The notes under the pieces were generated by a model that made no database searches, was not told the DNA's origin, and worked only from the letters and a program-made list of their open reading frames with translations. Positions 23,948 through 32,688 of a stretch of DNA of 64,000 nucleotides are shown one piece after another. Positions within the stretch are counted from its first letter, which is position 1; every line of letters starts with the position of its first letter. This DNA comes from Enterobacter ludwigii (GTDB lineage Bacteria > Pseudomonadota > Gammaproteobacteria > Enterobacterales > Enterobacteriaceae). The translations under genes were made by a program, and so were the position numbers. The stretch spans positions 434,001-498,000 of the forward strand of contig CEFQ01000005.1 in the NCBI GenBank assembly GCA_900068845.1. Reading direction: 5' to 3'.

Positions 23948-25144
23948 TTACTCCGGCATATCGCTGAATGAATTGTTAGTAGTGGACTGGTGGCGAGCGC
24001 CGTTCAGGCCAATAGATGACTGACATTGCGCATATAAGCCATCAAGAGCAGCGCCATCGAGTGCGTTCACAGCCAGATCGTCGAGCTGGAACTTGGCTTT
24101 AACAGCCGCACGCTTTTCGCCCTTCTCTTTGTCAGAGTTAACCGCCAGGCCGCTTTCAATGGTGCTCAGTTTGTCGGCAAACGGTTTGAACCAAGCCGGA
24201 GCCTCATCACTGTTGGTGGCAGTTTCTTTGGCTTTTTTGTCAGCCTCTTCTTTCTCTTTCTTAGCCTTTTCATCGGCAGCAGCTTTCGCTGTAGCGTCAT
24301 CGGCGGCCATTTGGTTGTAGGCGTCCATCAGCTCAGCATCGGTCTTACCTTCAACGTCGATGCCTTTCGCTTTCAGCGCATTGGTGATGAGTTCTTTCAT
24401 CGGGTTTGCTTCCTCTTTGACGGAATTGCTGTTGGCGCTGAAAAACGCCTTTAGCTGGTTAAAAATTGATTTGAGAGCGGGGTCTTGCGTTGAATCTATA
24501 TCGGGTGACTGGCCTTCTGACAGGTTGACTACTTCCAGTTCCTGCTCGGTGCCATCGGAGTTCACGAAGATGCCTACGCCCTCCTCCGGCGTTCCGGCGC
24601 CAGCCTCATCAAGCAGCACAGCAACGTGGTCGAACATCATGTTGGTGGCGATTTCGTTGTACTTCTTGCCCTTCGATTCGCCATTTGCAGCGATGCCGGA
24701 ATAAAGCAGACCGGTGGAGATATGGATTGGATCAACGTTGGCTTTAGCTGCCATTTCATCCAGGCGGTTAATCAGGCGCTTGCCGTTTTCGCTGGCTTCG
24801 GCATAGCGGCGGTCGACGTACATGTCACCAACCACTTTGCCGTCAACGTGAGTTACGTTCTGAAGCCATGCGCCGACGTGATAGTTATTTACCGCGCGGA
24901 CATCGCGAGCCGATACGTGCTTGCCATCCACTTTCGGGTGACCGAACGGCATCGGATTTCGCTCAAGCGTGTTAAACGCCTTTTCAATTTCTGCTGCCGG
25001 GTACAACTTCCGGTTCATCACGATATCGTCGACAACAGGCGTGATGCCGCGGACCACGATGTGTGGTTTGCCGTCGATGGTTTCAGTGGTGATGTTTGAA
25101 GCGGAGTTGACGACGGTCAGCACGTTAACGCGATTGCGCTTCAT
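23948..25144 (-). CDS. DUF2213-type prohead protease fused to scaffold
   Basis: 398 residues. Residues 1-200 form a DUF2213-like domain (NRKLYPAAEIEKAF... FGHPKVDGKHV), believed to be a prohead maturation protease. Residues about 240-345 are a charged Ala/Lys/Glu-rich coiled coil (scaffold), and the C-terminus is low complexity. Protease and scaffold in one chain is common in this head type. Start at 25144 follows a GAGGAC ribosome binding site. Confidence 0.75.
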   Translation of the reverse strand: MKRNRVNVLTVVNSASNITTETIDGKPHIVVRGITPVVDDIVMNRKLYPAAEIEKAFNTLERNPMPFGHPKVDGKHVSARDVRAVNNYHVGAWLQNVTHVDGKVVGDMYVDRRYAEASENGKRLINRLDEMAAKANVDPIHISTGLLYSGIAANGESKGKKYNEIATNMMFDHVAVLLDEAGAGTPEEGVGIFVNSDGTEQELEVVNLSEGQSPDIDSTQDPALKSIFNQLKAFFSANSNSVKEEANPMKELITNALKAKGIDVEGKTDAELMDAYNQMAADDATAKAAADEKAKKEKEEADKKAKETATNSDEAPAWFKPFADKLSTIESGLAVNSDKEKGEKRAAVKAKFQLDDLAVNALDGAALDGLYAQCQSSIGLNGARHQSTTNNSFSDMPE

Positions 25145-25168
25145 GCTGTGTCCTCATGGGATGGATAG

Positions 25169-26137
25169 TTAAGTGTTCTGCTGCCACTCCTTGCGCTCTT
25201 TGCTTAGCCTGTCAACGAGGCCTGTATTTACGATCTTCCCTTTGTCATCCAGCAGGCAAGGCACGTTAGCGCAATAGCAGTGGTACCTATTGCCTCGCTC
25301 AGCATAGAAGGCTTCAACTTGCTCTGTGGTGTAAGTGTGTCCGTGTCGAGCAGCGTGCCATGAGCGTGTTGTGGGCTTCAGAGCGGAGAGCCAGAGAATG
25401 GCGGTATTCAGGCCTAACCTTTCCTTTGCCCAATCCGTTTCAAGCCACTGTGCTTTGCGTAGTGCCCCCACCTGCTCTGTCTGGGCGATGTTCTTGGCCT
25501 CCGCCATCGACACATCAAGACGCTTGCTGATTATGCGGGCAGTTTCACGCGGGTTAACGCCACGACCGATTGAGTCAGAAACGACAGTAGCCAGGTCAGC
25601 GCGGGCTGCATCACTAATGCCTTTCCAGTCGCTATAAGTAGAGACGTAAGCCGCGGCGATCTGATTCTGATATGCCGGACTGCTCAGTAACTGCGCCAGC
25701 GTGGTCTGCTGCTCGTAAACCGACGACTGTACTGACAGGTTCGTGAATGCCTGCCGCGTACCGCGCTCATACTCTGCTGCAATATAACTCAGCGCCCACA
25801 GGTTTTGGCTGCCGCCGTCGAGAAGGTGATCGTCAATTATCAGCTGCACACGCTGTAGCAGGTCAGCCAGTTGCGCGGCTGTCATGTCGTAGATGTAGGT
25901 ACCGGCGTTCACCTGATAAATCACATCGCCATATACAGCGTAAGAGGCGTTACCGATTCGCTCAGTTCCGGTTAACCGCTCATCGAATAGCTGCTTAAGC
26001 TCCATTTTGATCTGGTAGTAGCGGTCATCGATGTCGCGGTACATCCGTCCTACCTGACGCGATGACTGCGTCGGGTCAGCTTTGTTGCGGGGAATTATCG
26101 GTGTTCCGATTCGGGTTCTCGCTGGCGTCGTCGTCAT
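25169..26137 (-). CDS. Mu F-like head morphogenesis (minor capsid) protein
   Basis: 322 residues. The C-terminal half shows the Phage_Mu_F pattern: ARTEQ-like AQTEQVGALRKAQW, WLSALKPTTRSWHAARHGHT and a final YHCYCANVPCLLDD Cys cluster. It is linked to portal assembly and DNA ejection. Its start lies within the end of the portal gene (62-base overlap), typical of tight late operons. Confidence 0.85.
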   Translation of the reverse strand: MTTTPARTRIGTPIIPRNKADPTQSSRQVGRMYRDIDDRYYQIKMELKQLFDERLTGTERIGNASYAVYGDVIYQVNAGTYIYDMTAAQLADLLQRVQLIIDDHLLDGGSQNLWALSYIAAEYERGTRQAFTNLSVQSSVYEQQTTLAQLLSSPAYQNQIAAAYVSTYSDWKGISDAARADLATVVSDSIGRGVNPRETARIISKRLDVSMAEAKNIAQTEQVGALRKAQWLETDWAKERLGLNTAILWLSALKPTTRSWHAARHGHTYTTEQVEAFYAERGNRYHCYCANVPCLLDDKGKIVNTGLVDRLSKERKEWQQNT

Positions 26138-27533
26138 TCAGCGGGTCCTTATCGTTTATCTTTTTGTTTGGGTCAGGCATGGATGGTGCTTTGCGTGGTT
26201 CAAGTTCACCGACGGTGCGCACCTCGTTTTCGTCAATCGCAGGTGTGCCGAACGCCTGCTGCGTGTCTTTCGCTACAGAGGCCATTGCCTGCATATTGGC
26301 GATCTTCTCTTTCTCACTTGGGGCGAGTAAGTCAGACCATGCCAGAGTGACTTCGCCGGATGCAGGCGCGTCGATGGCGCCAAGATTCCAGAACCTTTCC
26401 AGCAGCATTTGAACGACTGCAGTCTGGAATCCCCATCGGCGACCGTTACAGCGCTTAGCCCAGTCTGCTTTATCCTCATCCGAGGCGAGACGCCCGGTCT
26501 GCTGACCAAACAGAATGGTGAACGGGCATTGAATTGATGATGAGAACTCGTTTGCCGTAACCGTCCAGCTTGGCGCAGGGTCGGCAGCAGCAACTGACAG
26601 CACCGATGTGGTACCTGACTGAGTAACGAGAGCCGAATCAGTACCGCGATTCAGCTTCATCATCTTGTCGTTCATTGCTTCGCCGAGGTTTTCGTAACCG
26701 GCCTCTTTCGCCTGCCTGGCGATCGCAACCATGTCGGTCTGCGCATCGAAGCTAATACCCAACTGACGGCTGGCGTTCTTCAGGAAGCCTTCGGCGCTAC
26801 CACCGGATATCTTTTCGAGGTCCAGCAGCTTGTTGTAGCCAGCGCGCAGGAATGGCACGCCGGACAGCATGTTTTCATCTTCCGAGCCTTCACAGAGGAT
26901 GATGACGCGATCGGAATGCACGGTAACACTGCGCACCGGCCCGTATGTGCCATCGTCACCCACTGGCTGCTCATTGAACTGGTAGTTAACCGGTTCGCCG
27001 TATGTTTCCGACATGGTATCTGTGTCGAAGTTGCCAGGCTTAATCTGCGATTCCCATGCAGGAATGAGCTTGACGATCGCCTTATCACGCAGCCGCTTTA
27101 CTACGGCGGTATCTACCGGCTCTTTCCACTCGCGACCATCTTTGAACTGGATGAGCAACGCTGAATAGCGGCCTACCAGATTGCGGCGGTCAGCATCTTT
27201 GATTTTTGCCCAGTGCTTGCTCAGCAGCTTGGTTGCCGACTTCTCCCATGGCGTGGTTTCAGTCGATTCCTTGTTCTCGTCCCCGTCGATAATCGTCGGC
27301 TTATCCGTCCAGCATGATTCCAGCAGCTTATGCACGGCGGCATAGGCTACAGGGTTACGCTCATAGGCGCGGTAATACTGGTCGAATCCAAGTTCGTCGG
27401 GATAACCGAACTCCTCATACAGCTTTGTGCGCTTGGTGTTGCCATTTCTGGCGCCATACATCATGCGCTGGCGGCCCACAGCATCAGCGAGGGCGTTCAC
27501 AAGGAATTGCTCCCCGTTGCTTAGTTCACTCAC
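26076..27533 (-). CDS. Portal protein (DUF1073 family)
   Basis: 485 residues (MSELSNGEQFLVNALADAVG...), with YRAYERNPVAYAAVHKLLES and the membrane-free helical clip/stem layout of DUF1073 portals. It forms the dodecameric ring at the capsid vertex. DUF1073 proteins are sometimes labelled Acb1-like anti-CBASS because of fused domains in related phages, but nothing beyond a portal is visible here. The acidic Asn/Asp-rich tail (DPLNDDDASENPN) is low complexity. Confidence 0.85.
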   Translation of the reverse strand: MSELSNGEQFLVNALADAVGRQRMMYGARNGNTKRTKLYEEFGYPDELGFDQYYRAYERNPVAYAAVHKLLESCWTDKPTIIDGDENKESTETTPWEKSATKLLSKHWAKIKDADRRNLVGRYSALLIQFKDGREWKEPVDTAVVKRLRDKAIVKLIPAWESQIKPGNFDTDTMSETYGEPVNYQFNEQPVGDDGTYGPVRSVTVHSDRVIILCEGSEDENMLSGVPFLRAGYNKLLDLEKISGGSAEGFLKNASRQLGISFDAQTDMVAIARQAKEAGYENLGEAMNDKMMKLNRGTDSALVTQSGTTSVLSVAAADPAPSWTVTANEFSSSIQCPFTILFGQQTGRLASDEDKADWAKRCNGRRWGFQTAVVQMLLERFWNLGAIDAPASGEVTLAWSDLLAPSEKEKIANMQAMASVAKDTQQAFGTPAIDENEVRTVGELEPRKAPSMPDPNKKINDKDPLNDDDASENPNRNTDNSPQQS

Positions 27534-27544
27534 TGATGAGCTCC

Positions 27545-29017
27545 TTAGAAGAATATTGCGCCGGTCTGTTTGTGGTTGGTCTTCGCTACAGCAAAGTAGC
27601 GGAATGCATCAGCACCGTGCGATGTGAAGTCGTGCAGTGGTTTATCTTTCCAGCAGCCGCGTTTGTCGTCCCACTCCTTGCGGTACCCCTCAAGGTGAGA
27701 TATTCCCAACTCGCATTTAGCGGAGTCGAAGGCGCATTTAGGGAGGATTTCACGCACTGAATCGATGCCGGTATCAACGCCAAGTTTTGGCGCGACCTTA
27801 AAGCGGATTGAGTAAACCTGCCCGTCAATTTCGAAACCTTCAGCCGCTATCTGCTTGCGACTTTTACCGTCGCCAGCAAACTCACGGTTATCAATATCGT
27901 GTGGCGCCCAGTGGTCAGCGTATTCATAGCCACGGTCTTTCAGCACCTTCATGTAATGGCGCAGGCCTTCACCGCTGTTTTCGTAGTAGTCGATGACGTG
28001 GAATTCTTCGCCGACCTCACGCACGAACCATATCGCGGTGGAGTCGCCTACACCGATATCCCAGAAGGTGTGAACGAGCTGATGAGAGTTGTCCGGCAGT
28101 TCACCAACGCGCTTGTTGGTATAGAGCCAGCGGAACTGTTTGGCGTAGTAAGCACCCTCCACAGACTGTTCAAACGCTTCAGCCGGTACCGATGGATACT
28201 CGCGCTTCATGTCGTCGCCGAGCGTCTTCTCTTTGGCGTAATACCACGCCTTCTGGCGCTCGTTCAGGCTGATGCCTTGCTTCGCCTCGATATCGTCAAA
28301 ATAATCACTCAGGCGCTGCGGGAGCGGCTCTACCGGGTCGATTGCATAGAGTGGATTCTTCCACCACGAGAAGAAGAAAAACTTCCAGTCGAGGTTAGAT
28401 AGCTGCTTGCCCTGCAGTTGAGCTTTCTCGGCAGTCTGGCAGTAATCGAAGAAGTAACTGGCTCGCCCTTCAGCAGTGCTTTCGATAGTGGTGAAGCAAT
28501 CGCTTGATACCGCCTCGAACGCTCCAGTGACTATCTCCCGCGCTTTATCGGGGAACTTGGCGCATATCTTCCCGAACTCGGAAACGTGCAGGAATCGCAG
28601 CGTGCCGCCACGAAATGACGTGCTGACGTAGAGTGAGCCGCCCTTCATGAATACCAGCTCTCCCGCTGAATCATTGCTGGCCGGGTTGGCTGCTCTGATT
28701 TCTGCCGGCAGACGGTCGTAGGCGTATTTTACCTTCTCGCGGAACAGGCGCTTGGCATCGTTCAGGGTGTGGGCGATCAGGGCGCACTTCGCAGCCTCAA
28801 ACAACGCCGCATCCAGCTGAATGATGCAGACCTCAGTCGTGAAGCCAAGTTGGCGTGCTTTCAGGATGATGTTGCGGGTATGCATGCCTTCGAAGTATTC
28901 GAGCTGCTCCGGCGTCATCTTGAACCGGACTGGCTTGCCTTCTTTGTCGGTAATCCAGTAGAGGTTGTTCAGGCGCCAGAGTTTGTCACGCAGAAGCGCG
29001 ATGTGTTCTGGCTTCAT
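27545..29017 (-). CDS. Terminase large subunit
   Basis: 490 residues. ATPase motor at the N-terminus with the Q-motif/Walker A region ARQLGFTTEVCIIQ and a Walker-B-like segment near residue 165; the nuclease domain has acidic residues in HTFWDIGVGDSTAIW and further downstream in HGADAFRYF. It packages DNA together with the small subunit encoded just upstream (2-base gap). TerL type is closest to those of P22-like and other headful or cohesive-end enteric phages; the packaging mode cannot be read from sequence alone. Confidence 0.93.
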   Translation of the reverse strand: MKPEHIALLRDKLWRLNNLYWITDKEGKPVRFKMTPEQLEYFEGMHTRNIILKARQLGFTTEVCIIQLDAALFEAAKCALIAHTLNDAKRLFREKVKYAYDRLPAEIRAANPASNDSAGELVFMKGGSLYVSTSFRGGTLRFLHVSEFGKICAKFPDKAREIVTGAFEAVSSDCFTTIESTAEGRASYFFDYCQTAEKAQLQGKQLSNLDWKFFFFSWWKNPLYAIDPVEPLPQRLSDYFDDIEAKQGISLNERQKAWYYAKEKTLGDDMKREYPSVPAEAFEQSVEGAYYAKQFRWLYTNKRVGELPDNSHQLVHTFWDIGVGDSTAIWFVREVGEEFHVIDYYENSGEGLRHYMKVLKDRGYEYADHWAPHDIDNREFAGDGKSRKQIAAEGFEIDGQVYSIRFKVAPKLGVDTGIDSVREILPKCAFDSAKCELGISHLEGYRKEWDDKRGCWKDKPLHDFTSHGADAFRYFAVAKTNHKQTGAIFF

Positions 29018-29019
29018 GA

Positions 29020-29622
29020 TTACCCCTTGGCTAAATCGTCCATCAAATCGGAGAGTTTCTTCGTTGATTCATCGCCGGTTGGCCCGTCGATGTCGTACGC
29101 CTGACGCTCAAGACCAACGAGGGTTTTCAGCGTGTCGGATAAGTCTTTCATCGACTTCACGCGCCCAGGCAAGCTCGTTGCCTTCTGATAAATCTCGTTC
29201 AGCCTGTCCCTGCCGGTTTTCTCATCAGGGTTAAACATCAGCTCTCCAAGCTTACGCAAAGACTCAACATCGGCACATTGGGCTTCCAGCTCATCAAATA
29301 GTGAGTTAGCCATACCTCGTGCGCGGCGGATATCACCACGATGTTCCATGCGAACGTTGGCGATTACCTCGGCGTTAGCCTCAATCAGTATCCGCTCATT
29401 AGTAGCCGTTTCAGTGGATACCTGTCTGGATACCTCACGTTTGGATACCAGCGAATCAGCCTTGGCTTTTATCTTCGCCTTGAGGTCGCGCTCCCATCCG
29501 TCACGCTTCGCTCGCTTGTTTACGGCGCCGTGAGTAATACCATGTTGTGAGGCTATTTCGCGGATAGACATCAAACCAGCACGGTAAGCCGATTCGATGG
29601 CTTCCCAATCTGGTGATGCCAT
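29020..29622 (-). CDS. Terminase small subunit
   Basis: 200 residues. An N-terminal HTH (MSIREIASQHGITHGAVNKRAKRDGW, residues about 17-42) recognises the packaging site, followed by helical oligomerisation region. First gene of the head operon on the minus strand. Any pac/cos site is expected in or just upstream of this gene, but I could not identify it. Confidence 0.88.
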   Translation of the reverse strand: MASPDWEAIESAYRAGLMSIREIASQHGITHGAVNKRAKRDGWERDLKAKIKAKADSLVSKREVSRQVSTETATNERILIEANAEVIANVRMEHRGDIRRARGMANSLFDELEAQCADVESLRKLGELMFNPDEKTGRDRLNEIYQKATSLPGRVKSMKDLSDTLKTLVGLERQAYDIDGPTGDESTKKLSDLMDDLAKG

Positions 29623-29647
29623 AATGTTTTCTCTGGACGGAGGTTAA

Positions 29648-29893
29648 ATGACTACTACTTACTTACAAGCAGCAGCGATTTTGTGTGGCTTCATTGGAAG
29701 CTTTGTAATGTTCTCAAACGGTCACGTGCTTAAGCCCTATCCAGGCGGAATGTTCGCGCCAGATAACTACGAAGAAATTGCGAATCAGATAACAAGGGAT
29801 AATAAACGCATTGTGTTCATGCAGCGTTTCGGGATGTTGTTTCTTTGCGTAAGCTTTGTCCTTCAGGGGGCCGCTCTAGTAATTTCAGCGTGA
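29648..29893 (+). CDS. Small membrane protein (moron)
   Basis: 81 residues with two hydrophobic segments (about 6-24 and 58-78) separated by a charged loop. It lies on the plus strand, divergent from the terminase genes and against the late transcript, so it is probably expressed in the lysogen. Start preceded by GGAGGTTAA. Family not recognised; superinfection exclusion is one possibility but unsupported. Confidence 0.6.
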   Translation: MTTTYLQAAAILCGFIGSFVMFSNGHVLKPYPGGMFAPDNYEEIANQITRDNKRIVFMQRFGMLFLCVSFVLQGAALVISA

Positions 29894-29962
29894 TTCCGTT
29901 GCTACAGGCTCGAATTCCATCTTCTGCACGTCATCCGGCGCGAGGTACACCCATGCGCCGCC
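29885..29962 (-). pseudogene. Short C-terminal coding scrap
   Basis: Minus-strand frame between two stops with no start: GGAWVYLAPDDVQKMEFEPV followed by ATESR and TGA. The sequence looks like the end of a real phage protein (balanced composition, plausible packing), here orphaned. The remaining bases up to 30091 show no gene, only the ribosome binding site of the ClpP-like gene. Confidence 0.3.
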
Positions 29963-30091
29963 TTACTGGTTAGATGCTAATAAAGCCGTTTCCGATTTCG
30001 GGTTTGTGAGCATCTCACCACTTAATATAGGAATATTCCCAATGAATTTTTAATGCTAGCTTATAGTTCTCACACAAAAGGAGGCATTAAA

Positions 30092-30643
30092 ATGATTCAT
30101 ACAGTCCATTTCTTATGTCCGGTTAACCCAAGCACAGTAAGCATCTTACAAGGTCATTGCCTGCAAGCTATAGCTCAAGGCGCCGTTGCTATTAATTTGC
30201 ATATATCTAGTTCTGGTGGAGATGTTACATCAGGGTTTACTGCATACAACTTTATCAAAACCCTTCCGATACCAATTCATACTTATAACATTAGCAATAT
30301 TGACTCTATAGCAAATGCAATTTTCCTGGCAGGTGTAAAACGTTTTGCTAATAGCGGCTCACGCTTCCTGCTTCATCCTTTCCAGTGGAATTTTGGCGGG
30401 ATGCAAAGCGTGGATCACGAAAGGATGAGGGAGTGGATAGGTAGCCTAGATCATGATCTCGCACGCCTAGTCGGCATTTTCAACAAAGAAACGTCTAATG
30501 CCTCTGAAAAGGCGGATTGGGAACACCTCATCCGAACATCCACTATCTTGGCTCCAGAAAGAGCTATCGCTCTTGGACTCATTGATGGTGTGGAAGAAGC
30601 TACTATCACCGACCCCAATACTAACTGGTGGATTACCTGCTGA
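30092..30643 (+). CDS. ClpP-like serine protease (moron)
   Basis: 183 residues from ATG 30092, with a strong AAGGAGGC site 7 bases upstream. Clp/crotonase fold: HISSSGGDVTSGF (oxyanion loop), catalytic Ser72 in NIDSIANAIFLAG, and catalytic His95 in SRFLLHPFQW, as in ClpP. Phage ClpP-like proteins normally process the prohead, but this prophage already has a DUF2213 protease. This gene lies alone on the opposite strand between terminase and lysis genes, so an accessory lysogenic role is more likely. No Clp ATPase partner is nearby. Confidence 0.8.
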   Translation: MIHTVHFLCPVNPSTVSILQGHCLQAIAQGAVAINLHISSSGGDVTSGFTAYNFIKTLPIPIHTYNISNIDSIANAIFLAGVKRFANSGSRFLLHPFQWNFGGMQSVDHERMREWIGSLDHDLARLVGIFNKETSNASEKADWEHLIRTSTILAPERAIALGLIDGVEEATITDPNTNWWITC

Positions 30644-30719
30644 GTTATTTTATTCCAAGGGGGGCTGTAGTGCGCCCCCAATAACTATTGGCATCTATAG
30701 TATTCCCCCATATCGCCTC

Positions 30720-31181
30720 CTATTTCAGGCACATGTGGTTAATATACTCTTGCAGGTAGATCACTTGGTTAGTCAGGGTTGTGATTCCGCTTCTGAGACG
30801 CCAATAATCCCGTTCAGCATCTGCTTTAAGTCCTGCGGTGGCAGCATCGCCCATGCTGCTGGGGCCGGTGGATTGCTTCGTGCAGGTTGCGTTGAGCTGC
30901 AGCCGACGCTTGCCAGTAGCAACATCATCATGCAGCAGATCGATAGTCGCCTGAGCATCAGCTAGTTCCTTCGTGTATTTAGCGTCGAGAGAGGCAACAT
31001 CGCGCTGGCGCACCTGAATGTCATCAATGGTTGCGTTAGCAAGTTTGAGCGCATCAGATGCTTTATCGCGCTGGGCTTTGTAATCGATGGCGTTGCCACG
31101 GTAGTAGAGCGCCGCGCTTCCAGCTGCAATCAACCCAGCTAGCAAGAGCAGCAGAAATACGATCGTCGCCTTAGATATCAT
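30720..31181 (-). CDS. i-spanin Rz
   Basis: 153 residues. One N-terminal transmembrane anchor (about 5-26), then a periplasmic coiled coil (30-95). It is the inner-membrane half of the spanin complex that disrupts the outer membrane at the end of lysis. It overlaps the endolysin gene by 11 bases and contains rz1 in another frame. Confidence 0.88.
   Translation of the reverse strand: MISKATIVFLLLLLAGLIAAGSAALYYRGNAIDYKAQRDKASDALKLANATIDDIQVRQRDVASLDAKYTKELADAQATIDLLHDDVATGKRRLQLNATCTKQSTGPSSMGDAATAGLKADAERDYWRLRSGITTLTNQVIYLQEYINHMCLK
30773..30958 (-). CDS. o-spanin Rz1 lipoprotein (nested in Rz)
   Basis: 61 residues fully inside rz in a different frame. A signal peptide with lipobox LLASVGC (Cys about residue 20) is followed by a short proline-rich mature chain (QPARSNPPAPAAW). 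This is the classic lambda-type embedded Rz1, the outer-membrane partner of Rz. Confidence 0.85.
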   Translation of the reverse strand: MLRRLSICCMMMLLLASVGCSSTQPARSNPPAPAAWAMLPPQDLKQMLNGIIGVSEAESQP

Positions 31182-31674
31182 TTGCGCTTTCCGCCAGGCA
31201 GAGAGAACGCTCCATGTCGCGGCGGTTCATAAGGCCTTTCCACTTCATGCCACCGGCATATACCCAGCGGCGCAGCTCTTCACATGCTCCAGCCTGGTCG
31301 CCAGCGTTAAGCTTTTTCAGCAGAGTAGATTTGGAGAAGGCAGAGGTGCCAACGTTATAGGTGAAGCTGTATAGCGCGGCGCGAGGATACTCACCCAGCG
31401 GCACCTTGACCATGGAATCGACGGCCTTCTTAACTGGCTGCAGGTCATTCCACATCAGGCGGTCGCATTCGCGGTCGGTATACTTCTTTCCCTTCACGAT
31501 GTCAGCACCAGTATGACCATCGCAGACAGTCCATACCCCAGCCACATCTTTATAGGGTTCGTACACGCGACCCTCTACCCCATCCTTTCCACCGAGGAAT
31601 ACCGTTGCGATAAGCATGGCTCCGCCGCCTGCAGCAGCAATAAGCCTGTTGCGCAGTTTGTTAGACATTGCCAT
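31171..31674 (-). CDS. SAR endolysin (R21-like lysozyme, GH24)
   Basis: 167 residues from ATG 31674 with GAGG upstream. The N-terminus is a weakly hydrophobic Gly/Ala-rich signal-anchor-release segment (LIAAAGGGAMLIATVFLGG). The catalytic triad E-8x-D-5x-T appears in VEGRVYEPYKDVAGVWTVCDG. SAR endolysins are exported by Sec and stay inactive until membrane depolarisation by a pinholin, which matches the gene upstream. The longer frame to 31827 overlaps the holin and is not used. Confidence 0.92.
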   Translation of the reverse strand: MAMSNKLRNRLIAAAGGGAMLIATVFLGGKDGVEGRVYEPYKDVAGVWTVCDGHTGADIVKGKKYTDRECDRLMWNDLQPVKKAVDSMVKVPLGEYPRAALYSFTYNVGTSAFSKSTLLKKLNAGDQAGACEELRRWVYAGGMKWKGLMNRRDMERSLCLAESANDI

Positions 31675-31678
31675 TGGG

Positions 31679-31921
31679 TTAATCCTCGGTGAGGTCGGGC
31701 GCGGTGGGCCAGCGTTGCAGCGCTTTAATCTGCGCCATTGTGGCCTTGCGTTTGTAATACCAGTTGATGCCGAGTGTGAATAGCGCAACCAGAATACCGG
31801 CCAGCACGCCAACAGCACTCCATTCATCGGGACTTAACCTGGTCAGCAGACCGTTGGCAATTGTCCCGGCAGAAGCGCCATATGCCGCGCCTGATGCCAG
31901 TTTGCTCATATCGATATTCAT
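31679..31921 (-). CDS. Pinholin (S21-like)
   Basis: 80 residues from ATG 31921 (GAGG six bases ahead). Two hydrophobic segments: a Gly/Ala-rich one (SGAAYGASAGTIANGLL) and a second (AVGVLAGILVALFTLGI), close to S21 of phage 21. The Met at codon 5 (MNIDMSKL) offers a second start, as in the S21 antiholin/holin pair, although the extra N-terminal residues here are acidic rather than basic. It triggers the SAR endolysin by depolarising the membrane. Confidence 0.85.
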   Translation of the reverse strand: MNIDMSKLASGAAYGASAGTIANGLLTRLSPDEWSAVGVLAGILVALFTLGINWYYKRKATMAQIKALQRWPTAPDLTED

Positions 31922-32241
31922 ATACACCTCGCTGTTCGCTTGGTGCCGCCTGTAGTCGTAAGGAAAGTGCGCGCATCCCCACACAGCAATGAGGGTCTGA
32001 ATAATTTTGGGATGGCGCAAAACGAAAAAAGGCCGCCAATTGGCGACCTCTTAAATTTGATGTGCCCCACCCGGCGCTTATCTCCGGCACTCTTAATGGC
32101 TTAGCTCTTGAAGGGGCGAGATAATATTCTCAGATTCCTAAAAAGGAATTTTAACTTTATTTGCTCTATTTACTATTAGTCAGCTAACCATATTCACTTG
32201 CAACACAAGATGCTCAGGTTGGCAGCTAGAATCTCGGCAAT

Positions 32242-32270
32242 AAAAAAGGCACCGCCGAAGCAGTGCCTAA
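32242..32270 (-). terminator. Late-leader terminator (tR'-like)
   Basis: Minus strand AGGCAC-TGCTTCGGCG-GTGCCTTTTTTATT, a strong intrinsic terminator between the late promoter and the holin gene; expected to be overridden by Q. Confidence 0.82.
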
Positions 32271-32400
32271 ATTTTGTGTATGCGGTGCCGGGTGCCTCCC
32301 GGTGAGACAGCAAACCCGACAAAGTCCATCCCGTGCGACATATCAAGCTTTATGCTGAGTCGGATTCCACCCCTCCGCATAGGGGGATTCACCGCATCCC
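32242..32400 (-). ncRNA. Candidate late leader RNA (lambda 6S RNA analogue)
   Basis: The region between the late promoter (near 32405) and the terminator at 32270-32242 would give a leader of about 155 nt in the absence of Q. It contains no credible ORF but does contain strong local pairing, e.g. CCCGGCACC/GGTGCCGGG-type around 32285-32305 and the GAATCCCCC...GGGGTGGAATCC segment. By position it equals the lambda 6S RNA. Confidence 0.5.
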
Positions 32401-32404
32401 CAGC

Positions 32405-32432
32405 ATTATATTCAGTTAAGATTTATCTTAAA
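32405..32432 (-). promoter_or_regulatory. Candidate late promoter pR'
   Basis: Minus strand -10 TATAAT (32410-32405), 16 bp behind a weak -35 TTTAAG (32432-32427). A perfect dyad TTAAGAT-AA-ATCTTAA (32416-32431) fills the spacer. It lies between the Q gene terminator and the leader terminator, the lambda pR' position. Confidence 0.55.
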
Positions 32433-32456
32433 GGGTTGCGGGTATGAATAGTTATA

Positions 32457-32490
32457 AACAAAAAGCCCCATCGGTTAAGACGGGGCTTTC
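32457..32490 (-). terminator. Terminator behind the Q gene
   Basis: Minus strand AAAGCCCCGTC...GATGGGGCTTTTTG, an 8-bp GC-rich stem with a T-run. The bases 32491-32688 hold no supported gene. Confidence 0.78.
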
Positions 32491-32688
32491 GGCCTGATAT
32501 GCGAGATGAATGATTGGACTAAAGAACAATACACATCAGGCGATTCACTTTTTACAAAAACTTTTTTCGGGTGTCAATATCGCAAAAAAGCCCCGCTAGC
32601 TGGTGAGGCTACGAGGCTCTTTAACTATCTCACTGTGATGGAATTTGTCGCTGCTGGCTCATCTAAGAACACTTACGGCAGCTTACCT

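Noticed and set aside
26076..27533. Acb1-type anti-CBASS enzyme
   Set aside because: The DUF1073 label is shared by portal proteins; sequence and gene order support a portal only.
30660..30680. Hairpin GGGGGC...GCCCCC as terminator behind the ClpP-like gene
   Set aside because: No T-run on either strand; may form a structure but termination is not supported.
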